A stretch of DNA of 64,000 nt from Physcomitrium patens (GCF_000002425.4 NC_037273.1:10008000-10071999), one strand, 5' to 3'; counted from the first letter of the stretch, positions 27,601 through 40,566 are shown. The notes: generated by a model not told the origin, from the letters alone. Made by a program: numbers and translations.

Positions 27601-28979
27601 CTTTTTGATATTCAATGCCAAACAACTTATCATAGAGACCAAACTTGAATGACAAATCAAAAGATAAGGTAGAAGTCACTACTATTAGTAGTGTCATTTC
27701 AGATCTAACCAAAGAGATCAAATGAAAAGAAGCAATGCATCAAGATGCTTATTTCAAGATGGTTAGCAATTTACTGAAGGTGAGTAATATATAATATTAA
27801 GATTACATTCTTAATGATGGCTTCTTCTATTTCAAAAAATAAATTTATGTACTTGACAATGTTAAACTTTGGATGCATATACTTCAAAAAAGACATGACA
27901 TTCTAATATCTAGATATCTATAATGAGAAAAGACTTTAGAATAGATCTCAAGGACATAGTTTTTGGGAAGGTTGAATCATGATGTTCAAGCCTTTGTATG
28001 CTCCTTTAAATCATGTCAATGTAACAAAGCAAGTAATACAACATCTCTAAGACTATTGCAATCAATTTTGCTATCTATGACATGTTGGAAGGAAGTGACT
28101 ATAGATTTTATTGCGTGTTTGCTACAGACGCCTCATAATCATACCGCGGTTGCCGTCTTTGTGGATTGATTCTCAAAGCAACTTTATTTGGCTATAGTGC
28201 ACTCAGATATTAATGCTCTAATACTTGTACGAGTCTTCTTTGATATTGTCTTTTGTTACTATAAATTACATCATTTTATCATTTCAAATCAAGATCCATG
28301 CTTTGTAAAGAGTTTTTGGCAAGCCTTATTCAAGCTATTAGATACATGACTTGCCATGTCTACAGCCTTCTATTTTTAAATAATAGATAAATAGAGCATA
28401 AAAATTGTACCTTAGAGGATATCTTGCAGGTATTTGTGGTGATTCATCATAATAATTAGGATGAATACTTGATGTCTTCAGAGTTTGCTTATAATGATAG
28501 TATTCAAATAAGTACCTATTATCCACCATTTTTCTTGAATATCAGTCAACATCCAATTACACCAGCAACTCTTGATTATCCCATCGACACCAACAACCTG
28601 ACAATGAAAGAATTTATACAACGGCTTACAATGGCCTTATAAGAGGCACATCATCACCTTCTTATTCGTTAAAATCAATAGAAGTAATATGCAAATAACC
28701 ATCGGCAATACAAGATCTTTTAGGAGGATGATCAGGTGTTACTCTCTAATGCCAACTTACCACTTACTACATCAACTCAAATCCATAAATTAGCACCTCG
28801 GTAGATTGGACCTTTTCACATTTTTTCAATATTTTTTTTATGTTACATATTGCTTCGAACTTCCGCCACATATTCAGATCCATCAAGTCTACCATGTTTT
28901 GCAACTGAAGGAATTTTATATTGAACCAAAGAACTTTTTGGATCGACATCAACCACCACCACTATTAGTTGTAGTTGAT

Positions 28980-29120
28980 GATCAACAAGAATATGAAATG
29001 GACAGCATTTTGGAGCATCGCTACCTTTGTTATGGCAGCGGACGTCTACAACTTTAGTATAAAGTTCTTTAGAAAGGTTATCCCATTTACAATGCAACTT
29101 AGAAACTTAGACAAAACCTC
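28980..29120 (+). pseudogene. Chromodomain remnant at C-terminus of chromovirus B
   Basis: The frame reads QEYEMDSILEHRYLCYG, then YKVL, KGYPIYNAT and ILRYYQE, with stops where the conserved tryptophans and arginines are expected. This fits a chromodomain with its aromatic strand pattern (YxVxWKGY), which chromoviruses use to target integration to heterochromatin. A proline-rich linker (RHQPPPLLVVVDD) precedes it. Confidence 0.75.
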
Positions 29121-29215
29121 ATCCATTCCCAAGAGATAATTTTGAGATACTATCAAGAATAAAATGAGGACATTTTACTTTAGTAGAGGGGAATTAAATA
29201 GGACATGAAAGCTTT

Positions 29216-29860
29216 TTTAGAAGATATTATGAAATTAATTTATTTTTTATTTACTTCTATTTAATCATATAATTAATTATTAGAATAAAATATGTATGTT
29301 TGTGACATTATTCTTCTTTCTAAGAATGAGTTCCATGAAGAGTGGTCATCATATATTAAAAAAATTCAAGATGTGAAAAATTATGTTTGTTATATATTTT
29401 GATCTTTGTTCTCTTTAAAGATAGTTGACAAGTCCTCTTAGCCATCAATAATATCCTATACTAAGGCAAAATGACTACCTTACTATTTGATTGTTATTGA
29501 TGTCTTTATAACTCTCTTCAAATAAAACATTTAAAACATCGTTAGGAGTTGTTTTTACCTCTAATAAAATCACCAAATATCAAGAACATCTTCTAAGATT
29601 GTAATACCAAATACATTATATCTTGCCATCTATCCAAAAAAGGACGTATTATTCTTAAAAATCTTAATTTCAATTTTGTCATCTTAAAGGTTGTGACAAT
29701 TGCAATGTCTCATCCAATAACTCAACAAATGGTAGTTTTTGAGTTAAATCTTTTAGTTGTTGATTCTCTATCTCTTTAGTGCTACAAATACATAGAAACT
29801 ATAAGTAATGGTAGAAGGTAGTATACTATCTTCTTTATAACTTGTTTCTTTTATAACAAA
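29216..29860. other. Unassigned junction between two tail-to-tail retrotransposons
   Basis: It lies between the polypurine tract of chromovirus B (+) and the end of the chromodomain of Gypsy copy C (-). Two 3' LTRs would be expected here, but I cannot match the sequence to either LTR. It may hold a diverged LTR or a third element fragment. Confidence 0.4.
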
Positions 29861-30647
29861 GATTTTTTATTCTTCATCTTGATATTGATGGATGTCATTA
29901 ATGAAAATCGTCAACTTTTTTTACTACATTTGTAAGATTCTTTGCTAGCTTCTATGTACATTTAATAATATCATATCTATACCAATGAACAAGATATTCT
30001 AAACTATTTTGGTGTTGCCTTGATTTTAAGACTTCTTCTACCTTGAACTCTTGATTATTATCCACTTCTATAGGAAGAAGCGACATTTATTTCTTTTCCA
30101 AGATATTTACTATCTTATATGGCTTAAAAAGAGATATATGGAATATGAGATGGATCTTTATAGACTTCAATAGATATAATCAATAAGCAAGAAGATTGAT
30201 TTATTCACTAATAAGAAAAGATTCAAGTCTACTATAGTCCAACTTATTACAAAGAAAAGTAGTCTTAATATTACAACAAAGTAATCATATCTTGTCACCC
30301 ATGCTAAATTATGATTATTCTTTGTAATAGGCATCTACAATAATCTTTTGTTATTTTTGAATTTTCTTTAACTGTACCTTTATTGTTGTATGTAGCTTTG
30401 ACAAATAATTTATTAATCTTATGTTATAAGATTATCAACTTTTGAAAAGTTATGGATGATAATCATAATTAGAAAAGAAAGATGTTTATTAAAAAGAAGA
30501 ATGTACTAAATTATTGTAAACAAACTCTTGCAATGGCAAAAGAGATGTTCTATCATCTTGATTCATCCGTTTTATTTATTTACTAGTTTGACGATGAAAA
30601 GCCAAAAGAAGATTTATATCCACCTTTAGAATTCTAAAAATGATTTT

Positions 30648-30851
30648 TCAAAATCTTAATACATATTGAGTCTTCCTATCTAATATAATATCTTTGGACA
30701 ATTGATGATAGTAATAGATGTTATTAAGAAAAAACTTAGATATTTCTTTACATACGTTAGATTTTATATATGGTATAAAATATTTCATCTTAATAAAATG
30801 ATCTACTATCACCAATATAAAATCATACAAACTTAAGACTAAAAGATCCAT
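30648..30851 (-). pseudogene. Integrase core fragment of Gypsy copy C
   Basis: The frame reads SLYDFILVIVDHFIKMKYFIP and later SKDIILDRKTQYVLRF. These correspond to the first catalytic Asp region (hydrophobic-V-D-R/H-F-x-K-M) and the second Asp region (SDRGTQF) of the retroviral-type integrase core. It is open for 67 codons but isolated from the rest of pol by stops. Confidence 0.8.
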
Positions 30852-33800
30852 GTTAAAATCTATAGAAACAAAAGACTATGATTGTTCTAAAATAGGTAAT
30901 GATTTAAGTCCATAAGGTTGATAACAAAGAGTTTTTGATCTTAGACAAATATTACATGATTTTACAAAGTCTTTAATTGCCTTCCACATTTGATGCCACT
31001 AAAAATCTTTTAATATTAGTTCTAAAGTCTTATTATATCTAAAATATTTGGTTGTTAGAAAGTCATGACAAGCTTAAAGAACAAGTAATCATGTTTTGTT
31101 TTTTGGAATATATAATTGTTCTTCAAAATAAAATAAATTATTTTTGAATTTAAACTTAAATATTATAAGACTTAAAAGAATTATTCTTAATATCATGAAC
31201 AAGAAGAATAGAGGACATACTTAATTGAATTTACTTGACAAAGGTTGAATTAATTGTTAATGTTGATTTTATTGCTTAAAGATAAAAATATTCTATCTTC
31301 AAAGAAATCATTCTTTGTTGATCAAAAGCTATATTTTCTTCTTTTAATATGAGATAAAAATTTGTAGAAAAGACATCTGAAAAATCTTGTTGTTTTTTGG
31401 ATCAAAAAATAATCTTAAAATTAAATCTTGATAAAGACATATTTTAATATTTTTAGCAGCAATTCAAAATACATATTGATATGAAGTATTTAAGATTTTT
31501 GTGATTTGTATATATGATGATTGGATTCAAGGCGCTTTCTAAATAATAATGCCATTCTTGAAATGAATCTATGATTGTAAGAAGTTTTTTATCATAAATC
31601 TCATAATTAATCTTGACTGCTAAAAATTTCTTGGAATGAAAAGCTATTGGGAGGAGTTTCTCATCTGCTTCTATTTTTCATAAAACATCACCTATGAAAA
31701 ATTCTAATATGTTTTTTTTTATGAAGAATGTCTTTGAAAAGTTGATGCAATAAAATATTCATGGAAAAATAAATATTATCTTTAAGGCTTCAAAAGATGC
31801 TTAAGCTTCTTTGTTCTATTCAAGTTTATTTTTACATATCAAACATGTATGAAGAATTTGTAATAATTGGCAAATTTGAGAAAAGTTCTTGATGAAGAAC
31901 TTGTAATAATTGGAAAATTTCAAAAAACACTATACATCTCTTATTATTCTTAGAATCTCTTATTATTCTTAGAATCTTTCAATCTATGATAGTTTGGACC
32001 TTCTTTTGATCCATCATTAGACCTTTGTTGGAATTGATGTATCCTAGAAAATTATCATAAGTAGTATAGAATACACACTTTTTTGTCTTGGTATATAATC
32101 CTACATCTCTATATTTTTGTAATATATGGCAAATATAAATTTATATTCTTTTATGTTCTTAAAATAGATTAGAATGTTATCTAAATAGCAAATAATAAAA
32201 TTATTAAAAAATTCACAAAAAAATTATTCATAAGATATTGAAAAGTGGATAGTGAGTTTGTAAGTCTAAAAGGCATGATATTATATTTGAAAATGTCCAT
32301 ACCTAGTTCAAAAAGCAGTCTTTTATTGATCTCCTTCTTTGATATAAATTAAGTTGTATGCTCTTAATAGATCTATTTTTATATAAATCTTTACTTGATT
32401 AAATTGATCAAGAAGTCCTAAAATCAAAGGTAGATGATATCTATTCTTGATTGTGATCTTATTAAGTTCTTGATAGTCTTTGTACATTTGTAGAGATCTA
32501 TCATTTTTTTAAAAAAATAAGATAGGAGCTCTTGTTATATATTTTGAATAGTGTATGAAGTTTTTAGCAAAGTTTTCATCAATGTGTTTTTTTAGTACAA
32601 CCAACTCATTCTTCAATAAACTATAGATTAGTCAAAATGGTAATTAAGCTCGTTTTTATAGATCAATTGAACAATCATAAGGTCAATACTTTAGAAAAAT
32701 ATTTACATTTTTATTTTGAAAAATTTCATAGAAATCTTAACACAAGCTATAAATATAACTTTATATCTTTCTACTATAAAAAATGGACGTGGGATATATA
32801 AAAAAAGATGACCCTTTTTTTGTGGCATGTATGAAAGCTCTCACACCAATCAATAAGGATTTGGATGTACTAGACTTATGTATTTCTACTAGACTAATAA
32901 GATTTTGGATTATAAAAAATCGAATTTATTTCAAGATTATATTTTTTTAACCATAATAAATCTAAAATAATTGGATTAAAGAGAAATCTTATGATATTAA
33001 ATATTACTATACTATTATGATCTTTAATTGCTACATCTAAAGAAATAATCTTATAAGTATGATCTCTAAAAGACAACAAATGATTACTTATGACTTCTAT
33101 ATGTATAGGTTTAGATTTTTTGACTAAAAATATTTCTTATTTTTTAAAAAAGTCTTTGTTTATAAAATAGGTTGAGACTCCAAAATCTAATAATGCAAAT
33201 ATTTTATGATTTTTAGATCTATACATACTTCTTTGAATAATATTGAGCAGTGTACTTAGTTCTCTACAATATAAGTACAAATATTCTTGATAAAGTTGAA
33301 TCTTTTTCTATGCCGTAAGAGATTTAAAATGTATTGTATTAATTTTTATTGGTTTCATTTTTAATGAATAAGTTATTGAAAACTTGAAATCTACCATTAT
33401 TACTTGACTTATTTTTCTATAGCCAAAACTTATTTTTGATGCCTTTTAAATAATAGATTGTTATATGCAAAGACTTAAGTAATGAATTATTTTAAAGAAT
33501 CTATTTTTAGTATTAATAATAAAAAAATCTTTGATATTATCCTTCAATCCAAATCTAAATTGATTAATAAGGACTTTGTCATTCTAGTCTATATCACAAG
33601 CAAGGTTTTAGAATTCAATAATATATATAGTAGCTAAATGTGATCTTTATTGTAAAGATAAGAGATTGGTCTTTGTTACTCTTTTTCAATCACTTTCTTC
33701 AAATGTGGTTGTAAATACTTCTAGGAATGAATTCAAATTATAAAAGGGTTGCAAATCATTTTCCATCAAAGGTGCAAATCAAAAGAAAGCACTTCAAGAT

Positions 33801-34079
33801 AGAAGTGTATCTATGAATCCAACTTAAGTAAATTGATTAAGGTATTAGAAAGAATGCAATCTTAGTTAGAACTTAACTTTTTATAAAAAACCTCAAAATT
33901 TTAATCTTATTCCATCAAACTTCTTGAGCATACTAATCTTTGTTCTTATTATACTTATAGGAAAAAAAATTCTTGAATTTGGTTGTAAGGTTGATCTACT
34001 TGCTTCTTTCAATTGCAAAATTTCTTAATGTTGTTGTAATACATGTTGTCTTGTTTGACAATGCATCGGGCATCTAGTT

Positions 34080-35440
34080 GTGAAAGGTGAAGTTGTATTT
34101 TATAAATATCCAAAAAATTCTAATAGGTTTTACCTATATAAGAAGAATGAAATTCAAATTTTAATTCAAAATTACTTATAGTTAATATAGAGTACTCAAA
34201 AGTACTCTTTTTAGTAACCTTAAATATACATAAATTCCAATTATCTTGTTACTTTTATAATTAGGCAATTTTGATTTCTTTTTGTAAGTCCTAATCTTAA
34301 TTAATGACCTTTGGCAAGTTATAATTTCTAATCTAACAATCCACTTTATGTGAAATTTTTCATATAAATGCCACTACAAGTCTTTTATATGCTTAGAAAA
34401 TTTTAGTCCAGTCCAACTTATAAATTATGAGAAAAAGTCCAAAAAATGCAGTGATGTTATTTGGCTGCCAACTTGAAAGTTAATGCAGTTGTTCTAATAG
34501 TAATTTTTTCTTCTCCAAGTATTAATTTAAACTCAAAATCAATTTATAACTTGATCTTAAAATCTTCTAATACCATACTAAATTTTACTTCGATCCATTT
34601 AATAAATCTTTAGATATCATGGAAATCTTATCTAATCCCAAACTACCAATTTTGAATATTGTATTGTACCAAAACCTAGATATCTTCCAACTACATTATT
34701 AGATTAATACAAAATTTTACATACACTTAGCACACCTAATCAACTAATAACTTTCAAATTTTGAAGTGTAGATGTGATATCAATTGCACGAACTAGCTGA
34801 AAGTATTAGCTTTATTTGTATTGCATAAATTACAAGTCATTGATATAAACCTTAAGTTCGAATAGCAATTGCAAAGTCATTCCAAAATCTACAAAAATAA
34901 GCCTTATACCTTTAGAATAAGGTTAAAGCTAACTTTCAAATCTTAATTTCTAATCTTCAAATGAATTCCTATTTTATCCTAAGTAACTATTTTAGTAGCT
35001 AGAGGTCTAATTTCGACCTTATCTTATAAATGGTCGATCCTTGGGTGTCAATCCAACCTATCATAGGAATTTTTTAACTCGACCCTACCTTCAATTTAAT
35101 CTTAATATCAATCATACTGATTATTTACCTCTTTTATCTTATTTTTATTAATTTATGGCCTTTTTAAGGTACCAAAAGAAATTCTATTTTCTAAAAGGTA
35201 AAATTATTAATCAATCTTTAATCTATTAACTATTAAGAGAAGAAAATAAACTAAGAGGCTTTTATAAAAGCCATGTTTAAATGTCTTGAATTATTATTGA
35301 ACAAATATGATTAAATATTAATTAAAATTTTATTTTTGATTATATTTTTACCTTATAGTTGTGTTATAATACGACAACATAGATTCTAAACTTCTTTTAT
35401 GTGTATGGAATTAGTGTTTTTATATTTGGGACTAGTAATA
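34080..35440. repeat. Foreign insertion within Gypsy copy C leader/gag
   Basis: Copy D runs continuously from its leader (about 62640) through 62790 to gag. In copy C the matching sequence breaks at about 35440 and resumes at about 34070. The extra 1.36 kb includes a comparatively C-rich stretch near 35020-35110. No domain, LTR or target-site duplication could be recognised. Confidence 0.5.
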
Positions 35441-35785
35441 CATGAAATTTTCAGCCTAAGAATATTGACAAGTTTGTGAAGATTTACAATAGTTGCAAAT
35501 CTATTTTCACTTTTGTCAAGTATAGCACCTATGATTTTTCTTCTATTTCAAATAACTTAACAAATCTACAAGCCAAATTAAAAGAGAGTAATCTACAACT
35601 TCTATTATCAAATGAAAATTTCTACAAAGAAGGGTAATCCACTCTTTTTAAGAAAAAAAAATTAGTATTAAAAAACTAAACAATTTGTTTGAAGGTAGAT
35701 AATCCACAACCTTCAAAATACAACAATAGAAGTGAAATAATCTATTCACTTCTAAATAAAGATAAAAACAATAAGTTGGCATTCT

Positions 35786-36215
35786 TGTCAAACTATTAAG
35801 GATATGAACATCAAAGAACTAAAAGATCAATATACTCTTGTATCACTCAAAAAGACTAAAAAATTACTCAAAGGTGATATAGTATTAAACTAAAATGGCT
35901 ATTGTCAAAGACAAAAAGACTAGAAAGTCTTGAAACAAGATTAAGGATGAGAAAGGCATCGACAAGAGTGAAAAAGACTTCATTCTTACTTCCGTATATA
36001 CTTTTTAATTGGGAGCTATATGGCAATATTCTATGACACCTCCAATATGTATTGACTTTGCTAGATATATGACTTAACTTGCAAGGCAAGTTATCTATAT
36101 ATGCACCACATAGTTAACTTATTCTATAAGCTACTAACACATTTATCATGTGGCTAATTTGTTGACCAAATTTCTAGCCTATTAATTAACTACAAACATA
36201 TGTAAAGTTAAAACA
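35786..36215 (-). mobile_element. Partial 5' LTR of Gypsy copy C
   Basis: The minus strand matches the 3' three quarters of the family-1 LTR, ending TTTGACA next to the leader that starts AGAATGCCAACTTATTG. The copy D equivalent is TTCGACA followed by AGAGTGCTAATATACTG. Homology stops at about 36215, so roughly the first 100 bp of the LTR are deleted or replaced at the border of the gene island. Confidence 0.75.
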
Positions 36216-37557
36216 ACTTGTCAAACTTAAAATTCCATGGTGGTACATCTAACCATATTCTTAAAAAAATGATAACTTTCATAATCATTTTAAACACCTT
36301 GATTTCAACAAAAATATTCTATATTATTACTTATATCATTCTAATACTTTATGTGATTTAATTTATTAAGAAATTATTTAAAACATCCATTTTGCAAGAG
36401 ACTATCCAAAGGAAAATAAAAATAGGGACTTTAGCAAGGACAAATTGCTACTAGGAATCATGACATGAAATTTATGTAGAAATTAGTTATTAGAGAGAAT
36501 GGGAACAAGTGGAGGGATCAAATGGGAACAAATGGGAGCGGTCAGCACCTCCCCGAAGGAGGAATAAACTGGGAGATGGAAGGGGAACACGTTCGCATAA
36601 TGCAGGAACGTGTCAGAGATTATCAAATGTCACGATGACGTGCGGGGAACGGAGAAGCCTAGAATCAAGCTGCACCGGAAGATGCCTTTTCTGTGCAGGT
36701 GCTGGATATTCGGCGGCACTGCAAATCCGCGATTCATTCCTTCATTGTCTTCCTACTCACTCACAGCTCCATGGTTTCACGATCTCCTGTGATCGTGTTC
36801 GATTTTTCCCTCTCTGACAACGAAATTGGTGCCCTATTCGAGCCTTGAGAGGGATTATTCTTTTCTTCTGTTGGATTACCGGGTTACTGATGCCTATAGC
36901 GCAACTTTCGACTTGAGCCTCGTGTTGAGTGATGGTGAATCGCTTTGTGTGTGCGTCTAATTGTTTCAAGATTGGTCAAGGAAGGGTGCATTTGGTGTAC
37001 AGATCGGGGATACAATCGGTGGATTGTTAGAGATTGTTAAGCGATTGCAGGTTTGTGATGCTCGGAGATGATTTTGGATTTTAGCTGCGGTGTGTGTGTG
37101 CGTTGTATGTTCGGCACTGGAAGGATGTGGGAGTTGGATTGTCTGTGGAGAGGACGATGATGATGCCTAGATGGTGTGTTGAGATAGAGTTTTGAAGGGA
37201 TGTAGGTGCAGTTCGCATGGTTTTCGAAGTGCTCTGTCTTCACAGTAATCTTGTAAGGGGAGTTTTCGAGCAGAGTACGGTAATTGTCCACTCTCTGTTA
37301 CATGTCTAGGTTACTAGAGGATTAAAAGAGGCGTTCATCTCGTGTGATGGAGCGGGAGTAACATTACCAGGCAAGGGGAACTTAACATGAAGGTCTGTCG
37401 AGATCTTGCGGCAACCTGGACAGGAACTCAAGAAAAGCATGAAGTGGCTGGGTAACGAGCAGATGGCGGAAAAAGGGAGAACATAGAAGTGCAATAGAGA
37501 CAGGGAGTGAAGAGCACCGTGGACTTGCCTGAGGTAGCGAGCATTGATTGAGCCAGT
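36216..37557 (+). promoter_or_regulatory. Putative promoter and 5' UTR region of the carrier gene
   Basis: Composition shifts to genic values at about 36490. No coding frame here shows a domain, and the longer frames (for example 36509-36817) look fortuitous. The region immediately precedes the carrier start codon at 37558, so it most plausibly holds its promoter and a long 5' UTR. No TATA box could be assigned with confidence. Confidence 0.4.
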
Positions 37558-39522
37558 ATGGCGAGTGCATCGGTGTCGCAGTCCCACGAGACAATTGCAG
37601 CCCCAACGGTTTCTTCAGGTTTGAAGATCATCATAGCATTTGCCTCTTATGTTTCATGTGAGCGATCGTCGATGGAGCAGAAATGCTTTATTTCTCGCTT
37701 AATTCGCTGCTTCGCAACCAAATCCGCGAGGGAGATTTGTCGTATTCGTCGATTCTAATTTGACGAGTTTTGTCTGATGTTAATTTTGATTCTTGGTCCG
37801 TATTTCGTTCATTTAAGGGTTGTGTTGAGTTGATTTCCTCATTAGTTTTATGCACTCGGCCATTTCGATCTATTCTAATGTTTAGAATATGTCTCAGGTC
37901 AGAGAAGCGAAAACAAGGTTAAGAAGGTTCAGGGGTGGCAGGGGCACGCCACACTATTCGGACTCGCTGGATCCAGTAATATGTGTGCAGCTGCCATTAC
38001 GAATCCTGTCAATGTCGTCAAGGTTCGAATGCAACTAGACGGGGCTCTCTCCTCTACCATGGTGACACCACCATCTCCTTCTCTCTTGGTTCCTTTCAAT
38101 TTGCTCAGGGTCGCCTGGACAGCCCCCTGCGACTGCTGGCGAAGGCCACATGTGCAGTGCCTGAATTCATGCGAGTGTTTTGTACCTATATTTTGTTAAA
38201 AGCAGGAGCATGTTGCAGCAAGGCAAATTTGTCCCAGCCCTAGTTCACAGAATAATTCGTGTGGTATTCTTTGTTCCCAGGAGCGACAATATCCAGGTTT
38301 TTTCAAGAGTATGATTCGGATTGGGAGAGAAGAAGGGGTCAAGGGTCTCTGGCGTGGCACTGGAGCAGCTCTCCTACGTGAAGCATCGTACTCAAGTATT
38401 CGAATGGGTTTATATGAACCACTAAAGCATGTAAGGTTTGAAGAAAACATTTACTTCACTGTTTGAGTCGACTTGAGCAGAGATAGCTTGGTTTTTCCTC
38501 CTCATCCTCGAGGACTGTCTCATTATTGATACGAGTGCAGACAATTGCAGGGCATGACTCTGCACACAGTCCACTGTGGATCAAAGTAGCTGCGGGCTCA
38601 TTGGCAGGAACCATAGGAAGTGCAATTGCCAATCCAACCGACGTGGTCATGATCCGCATGCAAGCTCCTGTAGCCGGCACTAGTGTACCAGGTACATGCT
38701 CGCTATTTATCTTGTGTCCCTCGTTCACGCCACTGAATATTATGAGCGGCATCTTAGAACAAGGCATATGGTTGCTGACTTCGCATTTGGCTAATTTCTT
38801 GCTGCTGCACTTGAAGGAGCAACAACGCATTGGCATTACCGTGGGCCATTTGAAGCATTTGGCACCATAGCAAGAACTGAAGGTCTGAGGGGCCTGTACC
38901 GTGGAGTAGGGCCAACAATGCAGAGAGCTGCAATCCTCAATGCCGCGCAGATTCCTAGTTACGATCACATCAAGTACACGCTCTTGAAGTGTAATGTTAT
39001 GCACGAAGGTATTGCGTGTCATTTGGTGTCCTCAATGACGGCGGGGTTAGTGACAGCTGTCGTCATGTCACCCATCGATCTCATCAAAACGCGGTTAGTC
39101 AAGCCTCTTATGTCGTTTTCTCGCTCTGGCAATCTGAAGCAACCAATCTGACGGTTTTGAGAATCCTAAGATGGCTAAGCATTCCACAGATCAATGCCTA
39201 CGGGAATATTACGAGAGCTTGGAAAGCCTCGTAAATTAAGGATATGAGAGTAACTGCAGTTTATGTGTCTTCAATAGATACTAATTGATCTATGAAATGT
39301 TTGGAGAGCAGGATAATGCAGCAAGCTATCCAGGTTGGTGGAAAAGCTGGTGTATTGTATTCTTCAACGTTGGATTGTTTCTGGAAGACCCTGCGGTCGG
39401 AAGGACCACTAGGCCTTTACAAGGGGTTCATACCTGTGTGGATGCGGATTGGGCCCCATACTATCATCACCTTCTTCTTCTACGAGCAATTTCGAAAAGC
39501 GCTTGGCATTCGACCTTTTTGA
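37558..39522 (+). CDS. Mitochondrial carrier (SLC25) of the UCP/dicarboxylate-like group
   Basis: Six exons with GT-AG introns: 37558-37618, 37898-38061, 38281-38430, 38541-38691, 38817-39093, 39312-39522. Phases agree and give 337 aa, near the usual 300 plus a short N-terminal extension. Three carrier repeats are visible, with signatures NPVNVVKVR (residues 56-64), NPTDVVMIR (156-164) and SPIDLIKTR (260-268). The second and third repeat halves contain EGVKGLWRG and EGLRGLYRG. Family members exchange small metabolites or protons across the mitochondrial inner membrane. The exact substrate is not predictable; the LDG after repeat 1 and the Met in the second motif recall plant dicarboxylate/UCP-like carriers. 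Odd point: the first motif has Asn59 where Asp forms the matrix salt-bridge network. The acceptor of exon 5 is an unusual AAG. Convergent with the next gene. Confidence 0.88.
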
Positions 39523-40566
39523 GCTGTTCGATTTGGTTGCAGTAGATGTGTTGCAAAGGTCTTGTGGATGTAGTGCTTGTTCAGCATAATTTAATTGGTA
39601 TTCTTCTTCCCTGACGATTTTGAAATTCCAGGGACTGCATAAAATCTCAGTTGGACTGTGAAAGAGACTGGCTAAGAGGTTTCAATTGAAGCGGTGAACA
39701 AAGATGAATGTCCTATTCATTTAGATTAACGTCCTGCTCACAACCGATTTGATTTGCAACTGCAAGTCGTCATAGTTCCGTAAGCGTTCACAAAGTATAA
39801 GGTAGTGAAGCAAGGCAATTCATCACCGCAAAGAGATTGGTGTACAAGATAAGCTTTAAATCTTACGCATTGCATTTGATCATGGGGTCTCAAATTGGAG
39901 TCTCGAATTTGAGACTCTAGGACGTTGAAAGAAATTCTGGCGTTGGGATGCACTGAATCTTCCAGTGGAAGCCATGTAACAACAGGGTAGGTCATAAACT
40001 ATATGTTGCGTATTTTTAAGGTTCAGGTAGTTGGACGTCGTCGTTTCCCAGTTTTTAGATCTGGCGAAATTTCCTGAAGCTGCATCAATTCATCACAACG
40101 AAAATATTAGGTTTTTCACGTGTAACAGTGCTGGAAAACATCCTCAGCTCTTTGATTCTCATTTGGTTGGTTCGTTTCCGTCTTATCCTCCTCTCATTGA
40201 GAAATAATTTTCAATCCTTTATTATTGCGGTTCATTGACTTGGGTTCTGAGTGTACACCACGTTCGTTCTCAAGAAACGAAAAAGGCTAAATAACTGCTT
40301 CAGCTGGCTTCCAACAGGAGTTTTGTTTATAGAGACAGGATCAATGGCCTTTTCACAATCGTACAAAATACGAACCCATAGATAGAGCAAGGATAGAAGT
40401 AACTCACAACTGAATTTCTTGCAATAATATGGTTATCCTTCACACTTGGTTTTATCTGCCTCAGTACCTACATTGCCACTCAATAGTGTCAGGAATCTGC
40501 CATGTCGATTGACTAGTGCAACTCGTGCTACAAGAGTAATGAACAGAAGCAATGCACAGTAGAAAC
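39523..40566. other. 3' intergenic region between two convergent genes
   Basis: It contains the presumptive 3' UTRs of the carrier (+) and the amidase-like gene (-). No additional gene is supported; the minus-strand frame at 39738-39995 has no recognisable domain. Confidence 0.5.

Larger units (their letters stand above)
24066..29215 (+). mobile_element. Ty3/gypsy chromovirus B, nearly complete pol but degenerate
   Basis: A probable 5' LTR (left edge uncertain, about 24066) ends just before the primer binding site at 24618. Then follow gag (about 24990-25400, RQEDICQWLFNMKQYLQ and FLRDLKLRVQKDVELK), a CCHC knuckle (LCFNC...ELGHQIKGCSK, about 25557-25607), protease, RT (about 26450-27060, active site FIDD at 26874-26885 intact) and RNase H (27127-27384, DIEAFDFIIGEILQQDF). 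Integrase spans about 27960-28400 (CQCNKA, VTIDFIA, NQDPCFVKSFW) and the chromodomain about 28985-29115. A purine-rich tract, AGTAGAGGGGAA, follows near 29183. Stops in every domain show it is dead. The 3' LTR is not recognisable. Confidence 0.85.
29860..36215 (-). mobile_element. Ty3/gypsy copy C (family 1), minus strand, with chromodomain
   Basis: Read right to left: partial 5' LTR (36215-35786), leader and gag start (about 35520-35440, similar to 62640-62740), foreign insertion (about 35440-34080), gag (34070-33400, including MLKKFDGIRLKF near 33940), protease (33079-32894), RT (about 32550-31900), integrase core (30851-30648, FILVIVDHFIKMKYFIP) and a chromodomain at about 30060-29870 (QEFKVEEVLKSRQHQNSLEY, KKVDDFH). 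The RT active site reads YLDN instead of YLDD. Stops are frequent. The 3' LTR was not found and the element is inactive. Confidence 0.8.

Noticed and set aside
36509..36817. 102-codon open frame upstream of the carrier
   Set aside because: No domain and no in-phase splice to the carrier exons was found; it more likely lies in promoter or 5' UTR sequence.
38456..39022. 188-codon minus-strand open frame within the carrier locus
   Set aside because: It lies antisense to carrier exons 4 and 5, whose plus-strand translation shows clear family motifs. The antisense frame has no recognisable domain.
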